A stretch of 28,205 nt of DNA. Source: Victivallales bacterium. GTDB lineage: Bacteria > Verrucomicrobiota > Lentisphaeria > Oligosphaerales > Oligosphaeraceae. The position numbers were made by a program, and so were the translations under genes. The notes below the pieces were generated by a model. It ran no database searches. It was given only the letters and a program-made list of their open reading frames with translations, and was not told where the DNA came from. Positions 22,412 through 28,205 of the stretch are shown here, in pieces. Every line of letters starts with the position of its first letter. Within the stretch, counting starts at the first letter, position 1. The stretch covers positions 1-28,205 of the forward strand of contig JAGCSE010000188.1 of the NCBI GenBank assembly GCA_017964325.1. Reading direction: 5' to 3'.

Positions 22412-24928
22412 TTACTGAAGGGCGATGATGAGTTCGGCGAGAAGGCGTTTATGGGCGATGACAGAGGTGGGGGAATGGTCGAAATGATCCAGCCTTGTCA
22501 CAACGGAATCAGGCACTTGCAGAGCGGCTTCCGCACGGGCGATAAGTGCCTGGTCTGCGTTTGCGCGTTTTTTGTATGATTCTAGGCGGCTTGAGAGGAT
22601 TTGGAAGTATTCGATGTCCTGCAGGCCGTCGCGGAGGTTTTTCAGGCGGATGGACGGCCATGGCGTCCAGTCGGGGCCTGGATACATGAGATTGCCGCCG
22701 CCGTTGGTGGGGCTGGGCTTGGAGGTTTTGGAATTTACGCTGCGGAAATAGGGGACCCATGGGACGTCGGGCCAGCGGAGACCATCCTTCATCTTCTGGC
22801 GGACGTCGTCCGTCATCCATTCCATGCCGAAACTGATGCGTTCCTGTTCCGTAAGTCGTTCATGCTCATGGGCATTTGTAAGCCATTCGCGATTCAGCCC
22901 CCAATAGAGGAGGCCTGAAATGTTGAGGCGTTTCGTCAGCCACGGGATGACGCGCGGGGCGATGCCGGGCGAATCCAGATTGAAATTGACGCATGGTTTT
23001 AGCGGGTAGTCCGTCGGATACCACCAGATTTGTTCGCCGAGTTTGCGGCGTTCATCCGCACGCTTTTCATCGTAGTGCTGGAACAACGGACACCAGATAT
23101 CGACGTAGCCGAAGAGCCGTTCGTCTATTCTGGCCGTGTTCAGCCGCGGGATGTTCGGAAAATGCTGTTTTGTGTTTTCGAAGGCGGCCTGCATGGCCTT
23201 CAGTTGGTGGACATTGAAGAGGACTTCGTCGAAGCCGAAGGCGACGACGCGGTTCCGCCAGCCGTTGCGGTCGATGAATTCCAGATTCTCCTCCATGTTG
23301 GCCTGGTTCTTGTCCGCCGCGATGATGGGCAGATAGATGTTTTTCATGCCGCGTTCAAGGCAATAGCGTGTCTCCTCTTCGGAGAGGAACAGCCTTGAGC
23401 CGTTCCAGAGGTTCATGGGATCGAGACGATGGTCAAGAATGAAATCCAGATAGGCGCGGCGTTTCTCCTGAGGCATCGGCTTGCCATAAAATGCGTTGGC
23501 CCAAGCAGGTGTGAAACAGAAGGCGGTCGAGAGCGTGAACTCTTTCGGCAAGGCGAACGGAAGAACGGTGACGGACAGCGGGAAGGACAGCTCCCTGTCG
23601 TCGGCCTTCAGAACGACGTCGAATTCGGCCTTGCCCGCCTGCGTATGCACTGTGTGGACGTCGATCCAGAAGCGGACAAGCGTCTGCGGCGTCTGGAATG
23701 TTTCCGCGCCGTCGCTTGGGCGGAGCACGTCCGGATAAGACACAGATGGTTTTCCTGCGAAGCGCGTGGCGATGTCATCTTCAAGGAAGATGTTGGTTTT
23801 CAATGATTTGGCGAGAGCGTTTTGGGACTGGACGGAGAGTTCCGCCTTGTGGATTGCCTTTTTAGGCATGGCGATGGCGATCGCTTGGATACCGCCTGTT
23901 TCTTCTTGTGCGAGAAGCAGTTCCGCCTGCTTTTTGTCATTGCCGAAATAAATGCCGGGCATCGCCTTGACGGTCGAATCCTCTGGAAAAAACATAAGTC
24001 CAAGCTTACTGCCGACGGTTCCTTTTCCAAAAGCGGCGAGATATTTCCGCGCGTCTTCGGAGAGGATAGCGGTATCATCTTGAATCTGCTGCAGTTGATG
24101 GAGGGCGATCAGCGTTTCATCAGAATTGGCTGCCGCTGTGATTTGCTCCATGGCTTTTCTGCTTTTCGTGTAGATGGCGTCCCGTCGTGCGACAAGGGCG
24201 TTGTCCAGCCCGCCATTTAATGGCGCAAGCTGCCGCATGATGTTGGCGTGGAGGCTGTTGGCGTTTTTGCGAAGGACGATTTTCCATTGTTCGGCTGAGA
24301 ATGCTTCGTTTTGCGGTACGGAGACCTGCACGTTGGCGAGAAGCGTTTCGGACGGCTCCGTTTCGCTGCCTTCAATCCACAGGGAGGCGGGTGTCGTCGT
24401 GTTCGGATAGCGGAACCGCCAGTTTTGAACGCGCGGCGTCTCCATGTCGTCGATATAGATGTCGTATGTGCGGTCGATGGAACGCAATACATAGCGGACA
24501 TGGTGCCATTTGTTTGCTTCCAACGGCGAATGGGTAAGCCACGAACCGTTGTCGATGGGCATGATGTTGCCGCCGGAGAAAAGGGAGCAGGCCATCTGCG
24601 TGCCGCGCGTGTCCCGCACGAACAGCATGTAGCGGGCGGACGGCGTGACGGGATTGAGCCAGTAATCGACGACGACCGTCTCCGGATTGGCGGTGATGAT
24701 TTTGTCGCCGAAATTCGGGCTTGTCCAACTGGGCGTGGCCTTGTTGCCGCCTTCCGTCGTCTTCAACAACAGAGCTTTATGGATATTTGGATGATCTTTG
24801 ATTTCAACGACTTCGCGGATGCCTTTCGTCGGCTTCGGCGTGAATAGCGAGAAATCTTCCGTGTAGATGATCGTATTTGCGAGAATACTGCATGAACTCA
24901 ATAGCAAAAGTGACAGGCAACGGTACAT
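22412..24928 (-). CDS. Secreted DUF4091 glycoside-hydrolase-like protein
   Basis: The product has 838 residues from the ATG at 24928; an upstream TTG in frame (24964) was not used. A signal peptide MYRCLSLLLLSSCSILAN carries LSSC, which could be a lipobox, or the protein could be cut after SILA. A jelly-roll, LamG-like domain covers about 30-200 (WLNPVTPSARYMLFVRDTRG, DIYIDDMETP). A helical linker and a beta-rich domain precede a TIM-barrel-like C-terminal half with AFGFDEVLF near residue 565. The DUF4091 hallmark IRLKNLRDGLQDIEYFQIL follows near 766. DUF4091 proteins are counted among glycosidase-like proteins, but their reactions are poorly known. A periplasmic or surface role in glycan breakdown is inference. 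It heads a minus-strand unit with pnuC, in divergence from the AAA_14 gene. Confidence 0.85.
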   Translation of the reverse strand: MYRCLSLLLLSSCSILANTIIYTEDFSLFTPKPTKGIREVVEIKDHPNIHKALLLKTTEGGNKATPSWTSPNFGDKIITANPETVVVDYWLNPVTPSARYMLFVRDTRGTQMACSLFSGGNIMPIDNGSWLTHSPLEANKWHHVRYVLRSIDRTYDIYIDDMETPRVQNWRFRYPNTTTPASLWIEGSETEPSETLLANVQVSVPQNEAFSAEQWKIVLRKNANSLHANIMRQLAPLNGGLDNALVARRDAIYTKSRKAMEQITAAANSDETLIALHQLQQIQDDTAILSEDARKYLAAFGKGTVGSKLGLMFFPEDSTVKAMPGIYFGNDKKQAELLLAQEETGGIQAIAIAMPKKAIHKAELSVQSQNALAKSLKTNIFLEDDIATRFAGKPSVSYPDVLRPSDGAETFQTPQTLVRFWIDVHTVHTQAGKAEFDVVLKADDRELSFPLSVTVLPFALPKEFTLSTAFCFTPAWANAFYGKPMPQEKRRAYLDFILDHRLDPMNLWNGSRLFLSEEETRYCLERGMKNIYLPIIAADKNQANMEENLEFIDRNGWRNRVVAFGFDEVLFNVHQLKAMQAAFENTKQHFPNIPRLNTARIDERLFGYVDIWCPLFQHYDEKRADERRKLGEQIWWYPTDYPLKPCVNFNLDSPGIAPRVIPWLTKRLNISGLLYWGLNREWLTNAHEHERLTEQERISFGMEWMTDDVRQKMKDGLRWPDVPWVPYFRSVNSKTSKPSPTNGGGNLMYPGPDWTPWPSIRLKNLRDGLQDIEYFQILSSRLESYKKRANADQALIARAEAALQVPDSVVTRLDHFDHSPTSVIAHKRLLAELIIALQ

Positions 24929-25383
24929 GTTTTTTGTGTGGGTGATGATGAGGTTTCTTGCCAAAAATACTCCAATATGTAAAATAAAACAAAGAAGGAA
25001 AGGTGCAAGCTGGAACGGGAAAAAATCATCTTGTGTTAGAATTTGTTTTGAGTATGGGAAACCTCAAAATCAAAATATTACAAATAAAGCAAATAAAAGA
25101 ATAATTATGCTATGATAATTGAGCGAATGCCATACGCCATGGCTGTCATAAAAATGATAATTTGATTGGCGGAAATTGGTCTTGATGCTATATTTTATAA
25201 AAATCATTGCTAGCCAATTAAAATCAATGAGTTGGAGTGTCATGTCATGAGCCTGTTTGTCGGGATCTCCCTTGCGTAGGTGTAGTGAATACAATTCTGA
25301 ACTCTCTTGCATAGGTGTAGTGAAGATGATTTTGAACCCCCTTGCGTAGGTGTAGTGAAGATGATTGAGGATGGAGCGTTGAA
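24929..25383. other. Divergent intergenic region with tandem repeats
   Basis: These 455 bp are AT-rich and hold no convincing gene. The left end serves as leader and promoter area for the DUF4091 gene: a weak pair on the minus strand, TTGCAC (25008-25003) and TATTTT (24986-24981) with a 16-nt spacer. The right end holds the 35-bp tandem repeats. A GCCAT-ACGCC-ATGGC inverted repeat lies near 25128-25143. Confidence 0.45.
25271..25366 (+). repeat. 35-bp tandem repeat, three units, before the AAA_14 gene
   Basis: Units begin at 25271, 25306 and 25341, exactly 35 bp apart. The shared core is CTTGCRTAGGTGTAGTGAA (19 bp); units two and three also share the next seven bases (GATGATT). The segment between cores ends in a similar GAACYCC-type stretch each time, including before unit one, so the whole unit repeats rather than a core with unrelated spacers. 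The last unit ends about 20 bp before the AAA_14 start codon. Confidence 0.93.
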
Positions 25384-25389
25384 TTGAAT

Positions 25390-26748
25390 ATGAAACGGAA
25401 AATTTATGATAGAATGCTTCAATGGAAAAACAATGAGGCACGAAAATGTGCCTTGATGATAGAAGGAGCGCGTCGTGTCGGCAAAAGCTATATTGTCGAA
25501 GAGTTTGCCAAGACTGAATACAAGAAGCATTTGATAATTGATTTTGCGAAGGCCAGAAAAGCCGTCAAGGAATTGTTTGAGGAGAAATTGGATGACCTTA
25601 ACGTGTTCTTTCTCATGTTGGAGGCACGAACGGGCGTAGTGCTCGAAAAGGGGAATTCTCTAGTTGTCTTTGATGAAGTGCAATGTTTTCCCCGTGCAAG
25701 GGAGGCGATTAAGTATCTGGTTCAAGATGGTCGTTTCCATTATATTGAAACGGGTTCGCTTATCTCAATTAAAAAGAACGTAGAGAAGATTGTCATACCA
25801 AGCGAGGAACTCAAAATCCAGATGTATCCCATGGATTTTGAAGAGTTTCTTTGGGCTGTCGGCAAAGAAGGGGCGATGCCTTTGCTTCGCAATCATTTTT
25901 GGGATTTATCGCCCATTGACCAGTCTGATCATCGAAGGATGATGGAGCTTTTCCGACAATATATGGTTGTCGGCGGAATGCCCCAGGCGGTGGCTGCATT
26001 TGTCGCCAGCGGTCAACTGGCAGATGTGGAATTTGCCAAAAAGCTTATTCTGGATCTCTATTACGAGGACATTGGAAAATTTGCCGGGCGTCTGAAAGAC
26101 AAAGTAAGGGCGATTTGGCGTGCCATACCAAGCGAACTGAGTCTTCATGACAAGCGTTTTTCTCCGTCAATAATTGGGAAAAACAATAGGATGCGTGAAC
26201 TTGACGCGCCGTTTGAGTGGCTGCACGAAGCTATGACTGTGAATATGGCGACGAATGTCACCGAACCGAATGTCGGTTTCAAATGGACCGAAGAGCGTGT
26301 CGGTATGAAATGCTATATGGCGGATACGGGACTGCTGGCGTCACTGGCCTTTTCCGAGAACGCCAACACCAATCTGGACGTTCTTTGGAAGGTATTGACC
26401 GGAAAAGTGGAACTTAACAAAGGTATGCTGATGGAAAATGTTGTGGCGCAGTTGCTTCGGTCAGCTGGACAGGAACTCCATTTCCATAGGACTTCGATGA
26501 AATTGCCAGTGGAAGAAAGAATGGAAATTGACTTTCTGCTGACAAAGCCAAATATGACCAGTCGCCACAATGTCATTCCAATAGAGGTCAAAAGCGCAAA
26601 CGATTATACAACTTTATCGTTGGAACGTTTCAAGAAAAAATATGCTTCATTTGCGGCGGATGGTTTTGTCCTTCATCCAGGTAATGTCAAGCAGGCGAAT
26701 GGAATTACTTATCTTCCGCTTTACATGACTTCATTGCTGACAGAGTGA
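25390..26748 (+). CDS. AAA_14/DUF4143 ATP-binding protein
   Basis: The product has 452 residues from ATG at 25390. The AAA_14 domain has Walker A G26-ARRVGKS33, Walker B SLVVFDEVQ with D95-E96, and a sensor-like IETGSLIS stretch. It is followed by a helical middle and a DUF4143 C-terminal domain (ADTGLLASL, NKGMLMENVVAQLL). It ends in a PD-(D/E)xK-like core, EIDFLL then IPIEVKSA, with D and E-x-K kept. Members of this family are common and much amplified in gut and archaeal genomes; their function is unsettled, with a nucleic-acid role often guessed. GGAG at 25373-25376 lies 7 nt before an in-frame TTG (25384), so that start two codons upstream is a fair alternative. A 35-bp tandem repeat stands directly upstream. 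Confidence 0.9.
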   Translation: MKRKIYDRMLQWKNNEARKCALMIEGARRVGKSYIVEEFAKTEYKKHLIIDFAKARKAVKELFEEKLDDLNVFFLMLEARTGVVLEKGNSLVVFDEVQCFPRAREAIKYLVQDGRFHYIETGSLISIKKNVEKIVIPSEELKIQMYPMDFEEFLWAVGKEGAMPLLRNHFWDLSPIDQSDHRRMMELFRQYMVVGGMPQAVAAFVASGQLADVEFAKKLILDLYYEDIGKFAGRLKDKVRAIWRAIPSELSLHDKRFSPSIIGKNNRMRELDAPFEWLHEAMTVNMATNVTEPNVGFKWTEERVGMKCYMADTGLLASLAFSENANTNLDVLWKVLTGKVELNKGMLMENVVAQLLRSAGQELHFHRTSMKLPVEERMEIDFLLTKPNMTSRHNVIPIEVKSANDYTTLSLERFKKKYASFAADGFVLHPGNVKQANGITYLPLYMTSLLTE

Positions 26749-26755
26749 CGAATTG

Positions 26756-26785
26756 ACTGAGAGTTCCTTCTATCAGTTGTTTTTT
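26756..26785 (+). terminator. Intrinsic terminator after the AAA_14 gene
   Basis: ACTGAGAG (26756-26763) and CTATCAGT (26770-26777) form an 8-bp stem with one mismatch and a 6-nt loop. TTGTTTTTT follows at once. It lies 8 nt after the AAA_14 stop codon, and position and T-run both fit a Rho-independent terminator. Confidence 0.5.
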
Positions 26786-26804
26786 GGACAAGCCAGCCTA
26801 TACT
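26777..26804 (+). promoter_or_regulatory. Weak candidate promoter for the downstream secreted-protein gene
   Basis: TTGTTT (26777-26782) and TATACT (26799-26804) are spaced by 16 nt, about 60 nt before the ATG at 26863. The -10 is good and the -35 poor, and the -35 overlaps the T-run of the preceding terminator. Confidence 0.3.
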
Positions 26805-26862
26805 AATAGGTATTTCTATCATCATACATGTAATTCAACCATAAAAGACCTTGGAGACGAAC

Positions 26863-28205
26863 ATGAGGCAGACGATGTTGGCGTTGGCGTTTTTGGCGGC
26901 GGGCGGCTACTTGGAGGCGAAGCAGATCGCCGTGTATGGGCGCGACGAGAAAAATGCGGCGGTGTTGGCGGACGCTTTAAAAGCGACGGATAATACGATT
27001 GTGACGTTGAACGCGGATGCGTTTTGCAATAAGGAGACGTTGCTGAAAGCGGATTTGCTTGTAATTGCGGAGCCAATGAACGTTCCGGCCGCTTCCGCAG
27101 GAGCCATCCACGACTATCTGGCGGCGAAAAAGAGCATGCTGCTGTTGGGGCCGCGTCCATTCTGGAAGCCAGTCTATAAACTTGGAAATGAGTGGCTTAC
27201 GCGTGAGGAACGTCTTGAGAGACGCGCACAGACGCCATGTGAGCCGTTGAAACTGCCGCCGCGGTTGCTATGGAGTCTTTCCATGCGGGAAAAAGACATC
27301 AAGACAAAGATGACGATTGAGGGTCCCAACGGCCTTCATTACCAATTGGATACGCTGATGGGATGGACGACGTACGCCGCGCCGTGTATAGGAATGTTTC
27401 CGAAAGGCCATGATCTGATGTGCCTTTCCGTGAAAGGTAATCCGAATGTGCGCAGCATGTGCATCGAATTGGTAGAGACAGATGGATCTCGTTGGATAGC
27501 AACGGCTCCTGTATCGACAGAATGGCGGAAACAGGGCTTGGAAGCGGCGGATTTCCGATTCTGGCATGACTGCTCGCCGACGAAACCGCGCGGCGGAAAG
27601 GGAGATGTCGTGAACTTTTCGAATGTGCGGACGATATCCGTTGGTCTTGCGGACACGCATACGCCAGGCTCGGCTGGTGCGGATTTGGAATTTTGGATCA
27701 AAGACATGGGTACGGCTGTCAATCCATATAAAAGTGCGGACGCGCCCGTGGTCAATTTCGCCTATATGGAAACGTATTATCCTGCATACAAGCAGTTTCC
27801 GATAAAAGAACGGCCTGGTTGCTTCAGCACGATGAACCGCTGGCAAGGGCGTGGATTCAACCAGAAAGCGTCATGGCGGTATCGTCCGCTGAAGATGACA
27901 AATGGCCAGTTGTCGGTAGAGGAGGATCCGTATGCGGTCAGTACTATCTGGATGACGCATTATCTGGACGGTGATTTTGCAAGTTCGCGTGTGGCGACGA
28001 TTGCCGAGCCTGTGAAAGTTGATGATACGCAGTATCTTGCGACGGTGAAGCAATTGGCGGAACGGACGTTGCGGCCCATGGAACTGATTGGCGGAGGAAC
28101 GCATTATTTCGGCATGTTCCCAGATCAGACGGATGATATCGGTTATGAGATGGAAGTCTTTGAAGACCTGAAAGATACGAAAATCGCCGTGGAAATGGAC
28201 GTGAA
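26863..28205 (+). CDS. Secreted protein with ThuA/GATase-like N-terminus (3' truncated)
   Basis: An open frame of 447 codons runs from the ATG at 26863 to the window end without a stop, so the gene continues to the right. GGAG at 26853-26856, six bases before the ATG, supports the start. The N-terminus is a signal peptide (MRQTMLALAFLAAGGYLEA). Residues of about 20-100 look like a Rossmann or class I amidotransferase/ThuA-like fold: KQIAVYGRD, then ADLLVIAEP, then KKSMLLLGPRPFW. The next 350 residues are rich in beta strands and aromatics, with FWHDCSPTKPRGGKGDVVNF and ADLEFWIKDMG resembling a carbohydrate-binding jelly roll. I do not recognise the family. Glycan handling in the periplasm or at the surface is a guess based on the fold look and the nearby DUF4091 gene. 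Confidence 0.8.
   Translation, partial: MRQTMLALAFLAAGGYLEAKQIAVYGRDEKNAAVLADALKATDNTIVTLNADAFCNKETLLKADLLVIAEPMNVPAASAGAIHDYLAAKKSMLLLGPRPFWKPVYKLGNEWLTREERLERRAQTPCEPLKLPPRLLWSLSMREKDIKTKMTIEGPNGLHYQLDTLMGWTTYAAPCIGMFPKGHDLMCLSVKGNPNVRSMCIELVETDGSRWIATAPVSTEWRKQGLEAADFRFWHDCSPTKPRGGKGDVVNFSNVRTISVGLADTHTPGSAGADLEFWIKDMGTAVNPYKSADAPVVNFAYMETYYPAYKQFPIKERPGCFSTMNRWQGRGFNQKASWRYRPLKMTNGQLSVEEDPYAVSTIWMTHYLDGDFASSRVATIAEPVKVDDTQYLATVKQLAERTLRPMELIGGGTHYFGMFPDQTDDIGYEMEVFEDLKDTKIAVEMDV

Noticed and set aside
25160..25190. Sigma-54 (-24/-12) promoter near TTGGCGGAAATTGG
   Set aside because: The GG is present but no GC follows at the required ten-base spacing. No other convincing site was found in the intergenic regions despite rpoN being in the window.
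25271..25366. Short CRISPR array
   Set aside because: There are only three units, the intervals are 16 nt and similar to each other rather than unique, and no cas genes are nearby.

Overview
The window reads as a chromosomal stretch from a Gram-negative bacterium of the PVC group, most likely a Lentisphaerota, Kiritimatiellota or Verrucomicrobiota relative. This is inferred from protein style only: kinases fused to FGE-sulfatase (SUMF1) domains, a C10 peptidase with BACON domains, a DUF4091 glycosidase-like protein, an SPFH-GYF_2 protein and an outer-membrane barrel ending in Phe. No rRNA, tRNA, CRISPR array, transposase or integrase was seen. Shine-Dalgarno use is mixed, with several genes lacking one.

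Left part, plus strand (1-14956). A 5'-truncated SPFH/GYF_2 protein is followed by an RNase D. A 640-bp AT-rich gap follows. Then comes an envelope-related run: a beta-barrel outer-membrane protein, a 1719-residue membrane-anchored Ser/Thr kinase with coiled coil, six TPR-like repeats and a C-terminal FGE-like domain, a 1267-residue secreted C10 (streptopain-type) peptidase with three BACON domains, and a PrsW-type intramembrane protease.

Middle and right part, minus strand (24928 down to 15120). Reading with transcription: a secreted DUF4091 protein, a PnuC-type transporter starting 2 bp after it, a DegT-family aminotransferase with its own strong promoter, an RlmI-type 23S rRNA methyltransferase, sigma-54 (rpoN), and a second Ser/Thr kinase-FGE fusion. 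This last gene converges on the PrsW gene. Two kinase-FGE proteins therefore bracket the two proteases.

Far right, plus strand (24929-28205). A divergent intergenic region holds three copies of a 35-bp tandem repeat directly in front of an AAA_14/DUF4143 ATPase. A terminator-like hairpin follows, then a secreted protein that runs off the window end and has no stop codon inside it.

The strongest leads are: (i) the kinase/protease/kinase locus as a possible envelope signalling module; (ii) the C-terminus of the second kinase-FGE protein, which resembles a diversity-generating-retroelement variable region although no reverse transcriptase or template is in the window; (iii) the 35-bp repeats, open in all three reading frames on one strand, in front of the AAA_14 ATPase; and (iv) an in-frame 48-bp tandem repeat that builds an acidic Ser/Thr-rich tail on the second kinase.
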